A stretch of 64,000 nt of DNA from Polyangiaceae bacterium (lineage in GTDB: Bacteria > Myxococcota_A > Polyangia > Polyangiales > Polyangiaceae), in NCBI GenBank assembly GCA_029261965.1, contig JAJDAH010000036.1, forward strand, positions 1-64,000, written 5' to 3'. This document shows positions 48,771-58,157 of the stretch, one piece after another. Below the pieces are notes generated by a model. That model was not told the origin of the DNA. It saw nothing but the letters and a program-made list of their open reading frames with translations, and did not search any database. A program made the position numbers and the translations under genes. Each line of letters starts with the position of its first letter. Within the stretch, counting starts at the first letter, position 1.

Positions 48771-50684
48771 ATGCAGCCAGGCACTTGGGCTTGTCCATGG
48801 TGCGCCGGTCAAAACCACGCCGGCGAGCCCGTGTGCCGTTGGGGTGGTCGCTCGCCTCATGCCCCGCAGATGGCGGCGTCGCCTCCTCCGGGGCAGTCGC
48901 CTGCCTATGGCTATCCCCACCCGCCGCGTCCGTCGCCGCCGAAAAAGAAGAGCAGCGCGTTTCGTTTGCTCATCGTGTTCGTGCTGGGCATCGCGCTCAC
49001 CGGCGGCATCATCGTGGGGCTGCTCTACTGGCGGCACAGCTCGGGGCCCGAGGCGCTCCCGGTGGAGGTTTCGGTCGATCCGCTCGATCCCATCGTCGGC
49101 CGTGTTCGCATCCCGACGTCGGCGGATTCGAAAGTCCAAGTGGTCGAGCTCGAGCGCGGCAAGACGCCGACGTCTCCCCCGGAGCGCGCGTCGTTCATCG
49201 TCGAAGACGACGACCCACTGGTCGCGGATCTCGACGAGCACGGGCTGCCGACGACGCTGCAGGGGACCGATGGCTCGAGCCTCCGGTTCGAATACCTACC
49301 CGGCAGCCAAGTCAGAATCACCGTCACCGCCGCCAACGGAAAAACGGCCACGACGACTCAGGCGATCCCGAAGGATCTGCAAAACGCCATCGACGCCCAA
49401 CGAGCCCGCTACTCCGGGGTCAAGTCCGGGTTCGTCGATTCCGAGCCCAACACGGACGTTCTCGGCGCGATCGAATCCGCGCTCATCGGGACGGCCCACG
49501 CCGAAGTTGTCGAGTGCACGGCGAATCGCGCCGTTCAAGTCAACGTGCGCGTCGAAGACCCGAACGGCGCGCTCGTGTCGCGGGGCGTGCGGCTGAGCCT
49601 CGAGTGCACGAAGCTCGGTTGCCGACAAACGGGTCGCTGGACGCTGCGAGGCGGCCGATCTCAGCCGACGATGTACCACTCGGTCACTCGCGCCATCGAC
49701 GTCAAGCCCCCCTCGAATTTTTCGGCGATGATCCGTGAGTGCGAGCAGGGAGAACGAACGTCGAACAACACGCTCGCGGTGATTGGCGGAATGCTCGCCC
49801 TCGGTGGCTTGGCCCTCACCGCCGGTCCGGTCGTAGCAATCATCGGAGCCACCGCCGGCAAGGTGTCGATCGGCGTCGGTGTCGCGGGCTTGCTGGGGTC
49901 GGTGGCGTCCTACAGCGGTGGCTCGTTGTGCGTCGACAACATGCTGAAGCTCGCCGGCAGCGCTCAGCTCGCCGAGCAGCTCGCCGGGGAGCGCGTGTCG
50001 GCGAAGATCTGCGCATCGCATCCCGATCGATCCGGCGGTTGTGCGAGCTTTTCTTACGCGCCGTTCGGGTTCAGACAAGCCCGCGCTAGCGCCGGAAACA
50101 TCACTCTGAGGCTCGGCCCCAAGCGCTCGGAGGGCGAGCCGCCAGCGAACGAGAAACCCGCCGACGGCGATCCAGGGAGGCTGCCCGCGGAATTGTTTTT
50201 CTCGGGAAAGTTCGATCTTACCCAGAGCGATTCAGGGTGCAGCAAGTCGAGGGCCCCGGCGACGTTCGGCCCCCCGGGCTCGTTCAAAATCACCGTCAAC
50301 CGCGAAACCGGCATCATCAGCGGAACGCTGAAGACTTCCGGCGGAGGGACCCGCAACGGGCTGAGCTGCAAGGGCGACACCTTCTCTCTCTCGTGGCGTC
50401 AGAGCTACCGCGCGAGCTTTCGGCAGACGGTGTCGAAAGAGAAGCTCGCCGGCGGCACCATCAGCATCAACTTGACTGGTACGCTCTCGGGCAACGGAGG
50501 CGGCACGCTCTCCAACTGCAAGAAGGGGAACAAGCCCATCAAGTGCCCGGCGGGGGGCTTCAGCTCCTACTCGTACCCGGTCACGATTTCGGGCAAGCTC
50601 GATCTCGACCGCCGCCTGGGTGCGGGCAAGATCAGCGTTTCGAAGATCGGGCTCAGCACCCGGGGAACCTGGACGCTGCTCTAG
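48771..50684 (+). CDS. Membrane protein with broken zinc finger and exported C-terminal domain
   Basis: 637 residues. The N-terminal TWACPWCAGQNHAGEPVCRWGG follows a RanBP2-type finger spacing (W-x-C-x2-C-x3-N-x6-C-x2-C), but the fourth Cys is Gly, so zinc binding is doubtful. A Pro/basic segment (PPRPSPPKKKSS) leads to a membrane helix (FRLLIVFVLGIALTGGIIVGLLYW, about 64-87). The exported part begins with a beta domain, then a hydrophobic Gly/Ala-rich segment (LAVIGGMLALGGLALTAGPVVAIIGATAGKVSIGVGVAGLLGSVAS), and a C-terminal beta-rich domain with repeated SGTLKTSGGGT / TGTLSGNGGGT turns. No family recognised. Divergent from msrP with 31 bases between starts. Confidence 0.72.
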   Translation: MQPGTWACPWCAGQNHAGEPVCRWGGRSPHAPQMAASPPPGQSPAYGYPHPPRPSPPKKKSSAFRLLIVFVLGIALTGGIIVGLLYWRHSSGPEALPVEVSVDPLDPIVGRVRIPTSADSKVQVVELERGKTPTSPPERASFIVEDDDPLVADLDEHGLPTTLQGTDGSSLRFEYLPGSQVRITVTAANGKTATTTQAIPKDLQNAIDAQRARYSGVKSGFVDSEPNTDVLGAIESALIGTAHAEVVECTANRAVQVNVRVEDPNGALVSRGVRLSLECTKLGCRQTGRWTLRGGRSQPTMYHSVTRAIDVKPPSNFSAMIRECEQGERTSNNTLAVIGGMLALGGLALTAGPVVAIIGATAGKVSIGVGVAGLLGSVASYSGGSLCVDNMLKLAGSAQLAEQLAGERVSAKICASHPDRSGGCASFSYAPFGFRQARASAGNITLRLGPKRSEGEPPANEKPADGDPGRLPAELFFSGKFDLTQSDSGCSKSRAPATFGPPGSFKITVNRETGIISGTLKTSGGGTRNGLSCKGDTFSLSWRQSYRASFRQTVSKEKLAGGTISINLTGTLSGNGGGTLSNCKKGNKPIKCPAGGFSSYSYPVTISGKLDLDRRLGAGKISVSKIGLSTRGTWTLL

Positions 50685-50721
50685 CTTTCATGGCTCTAAC
50701 AGGCCGCGCCCCGCCACCCGG

Positions 50722-51903
50722 TCACTTGGCGGGAATGCTCCCCTTGTTCTTTTGATACCAGGCCTTGGTCAACTTCGCGTTGCGGTCGAGGTCCTTCTCT
50801 GCCTGCTTGTAGTTGATGCGTTCGAGCTTCAGCTTGGGATCGCTGAGACCGACGATCGCGTTGATGACCGCGTCGTACACCCTCGACCACGCCGAGCCGT
50901 CGTGGTGCACCGAGCCGGTGGTCCCGTCGAGCTTCTTGAATCCGCGAATGTCGTAGGTGTTCTTCTCTTTGTCGTCGAGCAGCTTCACCAGCTTGTGGAT
51001 CGCCGGCTTGTGTCGAGCGTAGCGCAGAGTGCCCGCCGCTTCGGAACGCACGTAGGGGTGTTTGTCGTCGAGCGCCTTCATGGCGATGTCGACGACGTCC
51101 TTGTCCTTGGCGAATCGCGAGCCCAAGATCTCGATGGCGCGGCCACGAACCCCCGGATCGTCCGACGCCGTGAGCTTCACGAGCTTGGTCTTGAGCGCGG
51201 CTTGATCGAACGGGGCCGAGACACTGGTCAGCCGAAACAGGGCGCGAGAAATCAAGTAGTTGTCCGCCGAGTCCAACGCTTCGAACCAAATCGCTTGGTA
51301 GTCCGGAGTCTGCTTGTCACGCGGGACGGCGTAGAGCGTATCGATGATCTCCATTCGGAACGGAGACGCGGTGGAGGCTTTCGCCACCTCTACGATCTTG
51401 CTGATGACGTCCGACCGCGCCTCTTTGCCGATGATGACCGACTTGGCCGCGTTGAGCGCCCGAGCCTGCACGCGTCCGTCCGCTGCCGCGACTCGCGCCA
51501 TGACGACCGAGGCGTAGTCGTCGTCGACTTGCTCGACCTTGGCGCTCGCCTTTTGCCCGTGGGTCTGTCGCATCGCGTCGAGCGCGGCGGCAATCACGTC
51601 GTTGCTGGTGCCGGTCGCCGCGAGGTAGACGAACAGCTTGGCGTTCTCCTTGCCGACTTGGTCGTGCGGGAACCGCGCATAGCTGTTGACCTTCGCCGCA
51701 ATCGCGTCCGCGGCGGCTTTCTGCTCCGGCGTGGGCTGAAACTTCAGCGCACCGAGAGGAGCACCCGTGGACCCGGCCTGAGCGCTCGCAGCGCTCGCCC
51801 CATCGTCGTCGCCCTTGAGCAACTTGCATCCGAGAAGTGGCGGGACCACCCCGAGCACCGCCACCAACATCGCACCTTTGAACACACTTCTTTTCTTCGG
51901 CAT
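50722..51903 (-). CDS. HEAT-repeat-like lipoprotein
   Basis: 393 residues from ATG 51903, which starts the signal MLVAVLGVVPPLLGC (lipobox LLGC). After a short acidic/Ser-Ala linker the chain is entirely helical with HEAT/Armadillo-like repeats: DVIAAALDAMRQTHG, VQARALNAAKSVIIGKEARSDVISKIVEVAKAS, SADNYLISRALFRLTS, PGVRGRAIEILGSRFAKDKDVVDIAMKALDDKHPYVRSEAAGTL. Probably a periplasmic or outer-membrane scaffold. No catalytic motif. Convergent with the preceding gene and divergent (110 bases) from the DUF4091 lipoprotein. Confidence 0.82.
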   Translation of the reverse strand: MPKKRSVFKGAMLVAVLGVVPPLLGCKLLKGDDDGASAASAQAGSTGAPLGALKFQPTPEQKAAADAIAAKVNSYARFPHDQVGKENAKLFVYLAATGTSNDVIAAALDAMRQTHGQKASAKVEQVDDDYASVVMARVAAADGRVQARALNAAKSVIIGKEARSDVISKIVEVAKASTASPFRMEIIDTLYAVPRDKQTPDYQAIWFEALDSADNYLISRALFRLTSVSAPFDQAALKTKLVKLTASDDPGVRGRAIEILGSRFAKDKDVVDIAMKALDDKHPYVRSEAAGTLRYARHKPAIHKLVKLLDDKEKNTYDIRGFKKLDGTTGSVHHDGSAWSRVYDAVINAIVGLSDPKLKLERINYKQAEKDLDRNAKLTKAWYQKNKGSIPAK

Positions 51904-52013
51904 CGGTTGCTTCTCTCCCAACTGAACCCGGATAGGGTCGCACCCTTTAACCGATCCCCTTCGACACTGGAACCGCCGGCGGAAGCCCACGACGGACTGG
52001 GCTACAATGCCGC

Positions 52014-54296
52014 ATGCTCGACATCCGTTTTTTCTTCTCCCTCGGTGGTATCTCGAGACCATCCGTCGTGCTGGGAGTCTCGGCGGCGCTCGCTACGGCT
52101 TTGGCCTGTGGGGGTCGCGGCGGTGGAGACGGTGACGGAAACGGAAACGACGGCAGCGCCGGAGCGGGCGGCCGCAACGGCATGGGCGGACCCACGGAGC
52201 CGGTGCCGATTTCGCCGGGGCAGTTCACCTACACGCTCGACGAGAGCCCGAGCGATCTCCCGCTTTGGACGACGCCGGTCGCCAACAAGATCCGCACGAA
52301 CGATCGCGCCCCCGGGTCGACTAAGTCCGGTCTAACCCTCAGCGCCGCCCGCAACGAATTCGAGCCGGTTCAACTCGTCATCGGGCCCGCATCCGGCAAC
52401 GTGACGGTCACCATCGCGCCATTTCCCAATCTCGGATCGGGTCAGCGGGTCGAGCTCGCTGTCGCCAGCTACGATCAGGGCTGGGCGGAGAACCTCGGTT
52501 CGCTAGCGTCGGGTGCCACGGTCACTCTGGACGGGGCCGCCGGCACGCCCGTGTGGCTCACGGTGTTCGTTCCCAAGGGGGCGCCCCCGGGCGAGCACTC
52601 GACCACCTTGGGCATCGAGCGCGGCGGCGCGACGACGAACGTGCCGGTGTCGCTTTACGTGTTTGATTTCGATCTGCCCGACGAGATCCATTTTTCGAGC
52701 CAGCTCAACTTGGACATTTCCTCTTTGCTCGGCAGCGGAAGCGTCGACGACGCGAAGACGATGCTCTTCGAGCACCGGTTCACGCCCAAAAGCGTGACCT
52801 GGCCGAGCGGTTTCAACTGGAACATCACTTGGGACAGCGGCTCCAACCCCAACCGTTGCACCCAGTTCTACGACGAGCCCGACGAGGGTCCCGAGTTCGC
52901 GATTCACCAGTTATCGAAGCGGTACATCCTCGGAGAGAACTGGAACGACATCGGCTTCCCGAACGCGATGATCTTCCAGTTCGTCGACAATTCCACACCA
53001 CGGCCGGACACGTTCTGTGGAGAGGCGCGCGGCGATCACTTCGGCACCAACCGCTACAACGCCGAGTGGAGCGCGTTCCTCTCGGGTCTCGACGACTACT
53101 TGGTCTCGAACGGCATGGCAGACAAAGCGTACCACTACGTTCAGAACGAGCCGCAGGACGCGGACGACGACCGACTGGCCGCGCACCTCTGCCGACTGAG
53201 CCGAGCGGCGGCACCAAACCTCCGCATCGCGATCAGTGAAGAGCCCAAAGCTCGCATCGCCGAAGACGCCGACGGAGCGTGCGGCTACGACATTTGGATC
53301 GCTCACGCGCCGGCTTTCGAGCAGGGCTACGCCAACGTGCGAAAGCGCGACTTCGGCGAAGAGCTCTGGTTCTACTCCCTCGACCAGGACGCCGACCCCT
53401 ACTTCAACCCGACGGTCATCGACACCCAAGGCATGCACCAGCGGATCATTCCCTGGGCCGCATGGAGCCATCGGATCACCGGCTGGGCGTTCTACGACAT
53501 GAACCGATTTTTCAGCGGCACGGCCCCCGGAGTGCGCGCCGAGCTCTTCCGAGAGGGGTTCGAGGACTACGAGTATCTGTGGCTCGCCAATGGCGGCGCG
53601 CACCCCGCGGTCGACGTCGAGGCGTTCGTCGATCCCACGACGAAGAGCGTCGCGGCCAGCATGACGAGCTGGACCCGCGACGCGGATGCGCTCATGGCCG
53701 TCCGCCACGAGCTCGGCCTGTTCATCGAGGGCACGCGCGACACGCTACCGACCTTGTCGTCGGACACGGGCGCACGAGAGCGCGGCTCGTACTACATCAA
53801 CTTTCAGGATCCGAACGGAATGCCGTCGGCGGATCCTCTCATCGTCGACGGCAACGAATACCTCAAGGTGGGCTGGGAGGCCTGGGCCGACGACGCTGGC
53901 CTCGGCTGGTTCGGCGAGAACGTCGGCAGTAACATCGTCATGTTCGGCTACGAAAGCTCCGACGGCTTCGACGAGCTCGAGAGGAGCTACGTCTATGACG
54001 ACTTCGGCCGAAAGAATCTTTTCGAGTTCGCCCTCGAGAGCGGTCGCTACCGAGTGACGATCGGCGCCGGCAACCCCCGCCGCGGCTACGCGGGGGACCC
54101 GCACAACGTGACCGTCGAGGGCGTGCCCCTCATCGTCGAGCACGTCACCACCGACAGCGACCCGACGGTAGCGGAAACCGCCGAAGTCGATCTCACCGAC
54201 GGAAAGCTCAGCATAGAAATGGGCGGTCGAAGCACCACGACGGGAGAGTTCGCGTTCACCTTCCTGGCGTTCGCCCGGATCGAGCCCGTCAACTAG
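52014..54296 (+). CDS. DUF4091 glycosidase-like lipoprotein
   Basis: 760 residues. Lipobox SAALATALAC is followed by a Gly/Asp linker. The N-terminal beta domain (LTLSAARNEFEPVQLVIGPASGNVTVTI, GTPVWLTVFVPKGAPPGEHSTTLGIE) and TIM-barrel-like middle (HYVQNEPQDADDDRLAAHLCRLSRAAAPNLRIAISEEP, WAAWSHRITGWAFYDMNRF, REGFEDYEYLWLA) match DUF4091/GH123-like proteins, where a nearby Asp-Glu pair would be catalytic (NEPQD). The C-terminal about 200 residues form an extra beta domain ending FTFLAFARIEPVN, resembling a carbohydrate-binding module. Probable extracellular glycoside hydrolase acting on amino-sugar polymers, though that is inference. A LamG lipoprotein gene starts 36 bases downstream. Confidence 0.82.
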   Translation: MLDIRFFFSLGGISRPSVVLGVSAALATALACGGRGGGDGDGNGNDGSAGAGGRNGMGGPTEPVPISPGQFTYTLDESPSDLPLWTTPVANKIRTNDRAPGSTKSGLTLSAARNEFEPVQLVIGPASGNVTVTIAPFPNLGSGQRVELAVASYDQGWAENLGSLASGATVTLDGAAGTPVWLTVFVPKGAPPGEHSTTLGIERGGATTNVPVSLYVFDFDLPDEIHFSSQLNLDISSLLGSGSVDDAKTMLFEHRFTPKSVTWPSGFNWNITWDSGSNPNRCTQFYDEPDEGPEFAIHQLSKRYILGENWNDIGFPNAMIFQFVDNSTPRPDTFCGEARGDHFGTNRYNAEWSAFLSGLDDYLVSNGMADKAYHYVQNEPQDADDDRLAAHLCRLSRAAAPNLRIAISEEPKARIAEDADGACGYDIWIAHAPAFEQGYANVRKRDFGEELWFYSLDQDADPYFNPTVIDTQGMHQRIIPWAAWSHRITGWAFYDMNRFFSGTAPGVRAELFREGFEDYEYLWLANGGAHPAVDVEAFVDPTTKSVAASMTSWTRDADALMAVRHELGLFIEGTRDTLPTLSSDTGARERGSYYINFQDPNGMPSADPLIVDGNEYLKVGWEAWADDAGLGWFGENVGSNIVMFGYESSDGFDELERSYVYDDFGRKNLFEFALESGRYRVTIGAGNPRRGYAGDPHNVTVEGVPLIVEHVTTDSDPTVAETAEVDLTDGKLSIEMGGRSTTTGEFAFTFLAFARIEPVN

Positions 54297-54331
54297 TGGT
54301 GGGTCTGGCGAGTAGACTAGACTACGCGGTC

Positions 54332-55702
54332 ATGCGCGCGTCGCACGCTGCCGCCCTGGCGATTCTCCTGCCCGTGGCGTGCTCGCTCACCAATTCGGTG
54401 GACGATCTGAAAAACGGCAGCGCGCTGGATGGTGGTGCGGCGAGCGGAGGCACGACCGGCGGCTCGGGAGGAACCGCAGGCGCGGCGGCTACCGGCGGTT
54501 CGACAGGAGGCACCGGCGGCTCGGCGGGTGGCAGCGGCGGCTCGGCGGGTGGCACAGGCGGCTCGGCGGGAGGTGCCGGCGGCGCCGATGCCGCCACGGG
54601 AGGAGGACCCGCCACGGACGCGGCGAGTGACGCGCACAATCCGCTGCTCTGTTTCAATCAGACGCTCGACGGCGACGAAACCGACATCGACTGCGGCGGG
54701 GACACCTGTGGACCGTGCGGCGACGGGCAGCTCTGCGCCATGGCCAGTCGCGACTGCTCGAGCCGAGTCTGCACGCGGAACGTGTGCATCGCGGCGGAGT
54801 GCGACGACTTGGTGCAAAACGGCGATGAGACCGACGTGGACTGCGGCGGCGGCACGTGCGCCGTGTGCACCGACGGCCTGGGGTGCGAAGAGGGCGAAGG
54901 CCCACGCGACTGCACGAACAGCGTCTGCGCCGGCGGCATCTGTCAGAGCCCGACGTGCTCCGACGGCGCGACGAACGGAAACGAAACCGACGTGGACTGC
55001 GGCGGGCCCCAGTGCGGGGGTTGCCTCGGCGGACGAAACTGCACCCTGCCCTCGGACTGCTCGAGTGGCGAATGCCGCGCCGGAATGTGCACGGGCCTGG
55101 TCGCACACTGGGCGTTCGACGAAGGCGCCGGCACCGTGGCCGTCGACGGCTCCGGCAACGACAACAACGCGGCCATCATCGGGCCACTGTGGGTCCCCGG
55201 CGTCTCCGGTATGGCGCTCAACTTCGTCGGCTCGACCACGATAACCGCGTCCCATTCGCCCACTCTCGATCTGACGACCGAGATGACGCTCTCGATGTGG
55301 CTCACCGCCGACGCGTTTCCGATCAACTGGCACGTGCCGCTCATCAAGTCCTCCACGGGCCAATGGCTCGACGGCTACGGCATCTTCTACGACCAGGCGC
55401 AGGGCAACCTCTGCGTGTACGTCACCGCTTTCGCCAACCGAGCATGCTCGCCGTTTTCGCCCACACCGGCCTTCCGCCACGTCGCGGGGACCTACGACGG
55501 AACGACCCTGCGACTTTTTCTCGATGGTGTGGAAACCGCCACACTGCCGCTACCCGGCACAATCTCGTCCACCGCCGAGGCGCTGTTGATCAGCCACGAC
55601 GAATTCCCCGGACGCCAATGGCTCGGTCGCATGGACGAAGTCAGGATCTACAATCGCGCGCTCGACGCCGCGGAGATTCTGGCGCTGCACGACTCGCCGT
55701 AG
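54332..55702 (+). CDS. LamG-domain lipoprotein with Cys-rich repeats
   Basis: 456 residues from ATG 54332. The signal has lipobox LAILLPVAC, followed by a Gly/Ser/Ala linker. Three tandem Cys modules of the type NG-[DN]-ETD-[VI]-DCGG-x2-C-x2-C (DGDETDIDCGGDTCGPC, NGDETDVDCGGGTCAVC, NGNETDVDCGGPQCGGC) precede a C-terminal concanavalin-type LamG domain: LVAHWAFDEGAGTVAVDGSGN, MTLSMWLTADAF, FRHVAGTYDGTTLRLFLDGVE, GRMDEVRIYNRALDAAEI. LamG domains bind carbohydrates or proteins. It probably works with the preceding DUF4091 glycosidase-like protein. Confidence 0.9.
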   Translation: MRASHAAALAILLPVACSLTNSVDDLKNGSALDGGAASGGTTGGSGGTAGAAATGGSTGGTGGSAGGSGGSAGGTGGSAGGAGGADAATGGGPATDAASDAHNPLLCFNQTLDGDETDIDCGGDTCGPCGDGQLCAMASRDCSSRVCTRNVCIAAECDDLVQNGDETDVDCGGGTCAVCTDGLGCEEGEGPRDCTNSVCAGGICQSPTCSDGATNGNETDVDCGGPQCGGCLGGRNCTLPSDCSSGECRAGMCTGLVAHWAFDEGAGTVAVDGSGNDNNAAIIGPLWVPGVSGMALNFVGSTTITASHSPTLDLTTEMTLSMWLTADAFPINWHVPLIKSSTGQWLDGYGIFYDQAQGNLCVYVTAFANRACSPFSPTPAFRHVAGTYDGTTLRLFLDGVETATLPLPGTISSTAEALLISHDEFPGRQWLGRMDEVRIYNRALDAAEILALHDSP

Positions 55703-55714
55703 CCACAGCTCGCT

Positions 55715-56563
55715 TCAGTCGAGTCGAATTTCGCCGGCCGAGCTCGCGTCGTAGCCCGGCGCCGCCTCCACGCTCCGTCGAAATCCGTCGGACTGCGCCG
55801 CCTCGGCCATCGCGAGCACCGTTGGATCCCCGAGGGTTGCCGAGTCCACGACGAGCCCGTACGGCTCCACCGCGACCGGCACGAAAGCCAGCCCCAACCG
55901 CGCGGCCCACGCCCGCGACGCGATGCCCACGTCGGCCTCCCCCCGCGCCACCGCCAAAACCACGTCGCGATGGGAACCGAGAATGACCGCCGAGCCGTGA
56001 GCGGCGACAGGATCGATTCCGCTCTTGGTCAGCGCAACATCGAGATGGTGCCGGATCCCCGCGGTGGCCGGACGGCTCGCGAGCCGCATCTCCGGAAGCG
56101 CCGCGAGCGATGGAACGCGTGCAGAAGCTCTCGCCACGAGCCCCACCTCGCGATCGACGAGATGAATTCGAGCGAGTTGCTTCGACCCGACGTGCGAGGG
56201 CGGATCGCCGCCGTGGAACCCGACGGCGGATACGCGCTTCTGCTCGAACAGCCCGAGCGCCCGGCCGGAGTCCGAGAGCACCAACCCAATCACTGCCTTG
56301 CCGCCCGCCTCGACGACGTCGAGAAAGACTTCGATCGCCACGTCTCCATTGGCCGCCACGAGCGGAGTGACCCGTGGGCGGGAGCTCACCTCGAGATCGC
56401 GCCCTCGCCCGGACCAACCCAGCACCTCGCGTCGAAGAAACCTCCACTCGCCCCCGACTTTTCGGGCGGGGAGACCATCGGACCTGATGAGGCGGTAAAC
56501 CTGCTTGGGGTGCACCCGCAGCAGCTCGGCCACCTCGTCCGTCGTGAGGAGAGCCTCCGTCAT
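55715..56563 (-). CDS. HTH + periplasmic-binding-protein-like regulator of molybdate uptake
   Basis: 282 residues. The N-terminal excisionase/MerR-type HTH (LLTTDEVAELLRVHPKQVYRLIRSDGLPARKVGGEWRF) is followed from about residue 60 by a type-2 PBP-like domain: RVTPLVAANGDVAIEVFLD, GADPV-type segments, HRDVVLAVARGEADVGIASRAWAARLGLAFVPVAVEPYGLVVD. This fusion is known beside molybdate/tungstate ABC transporters, where the PBP domain senses the oxyanion. It is divergent from modA with a 93-base gap that carries repeated sites. Likely represses or tunes modABC, and itself, in response to molybdate or tungstate; ligand and sign are inference. Confidence 0.87.
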   Translation of the reverse strand: MTEALLTTDEVAELLRVHPKQVYRLIRSDGLPARKVGGEWRFLRREVLGWSGRGRDLEVSSRPRVTPLVAANGDVAIEVFLDVVEAGGKAVIGLVLSDSGRALGLFEQKRVSAVGFHGGDPPSHVGSKQLARIHLVDREVGLVARASARVPSLAALPEMRLASRPATAGIRHHLDVALTKSGIDPVAAHGSAVILGSHRDVVLAVARGEADVGIASRAWAARLGLAFVPVAVEPYGLVVDSATLGDPTVLAMAEAAQSDGFRRSVEAAPGYDASSAGEIRLD

Positions 56564-56582
56564 GGGCGATCCCAGCGCCGCT

Positions 56583-56610
56583 GATCGATCTTCGGCGATC
56601 GATGATCGAT
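56583..56610. promoter_or_regulatory. Three GATCGAT repeats upstream of the HTH regulator
   Basis: GATCGAT occurs at 56583-56589, 56597-56603 and 56604-56610, just upstream of the regulator start (56563, minus strand). The last two are in tandem. Possible operator for autoregulation. Confidence 0.4.
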
Positions 56611-56630
56611 TTTAGGCTCGCGTTCACGAG

Positions 56631-56672
56631 TAATGATTAGTAATCATTAGTACAAATTGGGAATAATTAGTA
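56631..56672. promoter_or_regulatory. Helically phased ATTAGTA sites and 19-bp palindrome at modA start
   Basis: TAATGATTA-G-TAATCATTA (56631-56649) is a perfect inverted repeat with 9-base arms. ATTAGTA occurs at 56636, 56646 and 56666, i.e. spaced 10 and 20 bases, on one face of the helix, and the third copy overlaps the first codons of modA. The AT-rich block stands out in this GC-rich DNA. Likely operator of the divergent HTH-PBP regulator. Confidence 0.65.
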
Positions 56673-57481
56673 TCAGGATTCTGGTCCTGTGCTGCGCTGT
56701 GGGGCTTCTCGCCGCCTGCAGCAGGCCGTCCGGGCCTGCGCCATCAGGCTCGGCCTCCGGGGCGCCGGATCGGTCGGACGCGCCACTTCTGGTGTTCGCG
56801 GCCGCCAGTCTCCGGGATGCGCTCACCGAGATAGCGCGCACCCGGCCGGGCGGAGCCCGGGTGGATTTCAACTTCGGACCGTCGAACGCCCTGGCTCGTC
56901 AAATCATCGCGGCGCCTCGAGCCGACGTTTACCTGTCGGCCAACGACGAATGGATGGACGAAGTGCAGAAGGCGGGCCGGCTCGTTCCCGGCACGCGCCG
57001 AACGCTCTTGTCGAACGGACTAGTGGTGATCGCGAATGCGGAAACGAGCTTCGAGGTGGCAAGCGCCGAAGACTTGGTGACGGCTCCCTACAAGCACCTG
57101 GCGCTGGCGGATCCGAAGGGCGTTCCGGCGGGGAGATACGCACGCGAGTGGCTCGAAGCGGCTTCTCTCGGACACGACACCGTGTGGGCACGACTCAGAG
57201 ACCGCGTGGTGCCGGCGCTGGACGTTCGGGCGGCGCTGCTCTTGGTGGAAAAAAAGAGCGACACGGTAGGCATCGTCTACCGAAGCGACGCGAAGTCGAG
57301 CCGGCGGATCCGCGTCGTGCTCGAGGTGCCGGAAGATGACGGACCGGAGATCCGATATCCGGCGGCGCTCGTTAGCGGTCGGCCGTACGGCGCGGAGGCG
57401 AAGCAGTTTCTCGAGCAGCTGGGCGCAAAGGCGGCGTCCCGGATTTTCGAAGCTCACGGCTTTTCGACCGTGAAGGACTGA
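56657..57481 (+). CDS. modA: Molybdate-binding protein ModA
   Basis: 274 residues. TTG at 56657 is the only reasonable start that leaves a lipoprotein signal ([14 protein letters not shown]); no clear Shine-Dalgarno, so the message may be leaderless. The mature part has the ModA pattern: [66 protein letters not shown] and [25 protein letters not shown]-type hinge. It captures molybdate or tungstate in the periplasm for ModBC. First gene of modABC, with modB starting one base after its stop. Regulatory repeats overlap the start. Confidence 0.93.
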   Translation: MGIISIRILVLCCAVGLLAACSRPSGPAPSGSASGAPDRSDAPLLVFAAASLRDALTEIARTRPGGARVDFNFGPSNALARQIIAAPRADVYLSANDEWMDEVQKAGRLVPGTRRTLLSNGLVVIANAETSFEVASAEDLVTAPYKHLALADPKGVPAGRYAREWLEAASLGHDTVWARLRDRVVPALDVRAALLLVEKKSDTVGIVYRSDAKSSRRIRVVLEVPEDDGPEIRYPAALVSGRPYGAEAKQFLEQLGAKAASRIFEAHGFSTVKD

Positions 57482-57482
57482 A

Positions 57483-58157
57483 GTGCAGACTTCGACGCTC
57501 GACGCCTTGCGGCTCACGGTCGAGGTCGCAGCGACCTCGACTTTTCTGGTGCTCGTTCCCGGCACGCTCGTGGCGTATTGGCTCGCGCGGCACCAGTTCG
57601 TCGGCAAGAACGTGCTGAGCGCGCTCGTGCTGTTGCCGATGGTTCTGCCGCCGACGGCGGTCGGTTACTTGCTTCTCGAGCTCCTCGCCGACCGCGGGCC
57701 GCTCGGGGTCTCCACCTTGGGCTTCGACCTCGAGATCCTGTTGACGTGGAAGGCCGCAGTGCTCGCCGCCGCGGCTATGGCCTTTCCGCTCGTCGTGAGG
57801 ACAGCGCGGGTGACCTTCGAAGGGATCGATCCGCGACTCGAGACGATGGCCCGCACGCTGGGGCACGGAACCGTGAGCACGTTCGTCCGGTTCACCCTGC
57901 CGATGGCGACGCGCGGGCTTCTGGCGGCGATGATTCTGGGGTTCATGCGTGCGGTCGGAGAGTTCGGCGCGACGGTGATGATCGCCGGCAACATTCCGGG
58001 CAAGACGCAGACCCTCGCGCTCGGCATCTTCAGCGCCCAACAAGTCGGCGACGACCGCGAGGCTCTCTTTTTGCTCGCGGTCGCGCTGCTCGTGGGATTC
58101 GTCGCGGTCCTCGCGGCCGAGCAGTTGGCCGGCACCCAGCGAGCCAAACCGTCGTGA
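57483..58157 (+). CDS. modB: Molybdate ABC permease ModB
   Basis: 224 residues, GTG start one base after the modA stop, with aagga about six bases upstream. Five to six helices and the ABC-permease EAA loop: [35 protein letters not shown]. The ModB-typical [19 protein letters not shown] and [32 protein letters not shown] are present. Forms the membrane channel of the molybdate importer. Its stop overlaps the modC start (GTGA). Confidence 0.95.
   Translation: MQTSTLDALRLTVEVAATSTFLVLVPGTLVAYWLARHQFVGKNVLSALVLLPMVLPPTAVGYLLLELLADRGPLGVSTLGFDLEILLTWKAAVLAAAAMAFPLVVRTARVTFEGIDPRLETMARTLGHGTVSTFVRFTLPMATRGLLAAMILGFMRAVGEFGATVMIAGNIPGKTQTLALGIFSAQQVGDDREALFLLAVALLVGFVAVLAAEQLAGTQRAKPS

Noticed and set aside
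47697-49241. 514-codon minus-strand frame spanning msrP and its neighbour
   Set aside because: Shadow of MsrP in another frame and antisense to the next gene; low-complexity Arg-rich product.
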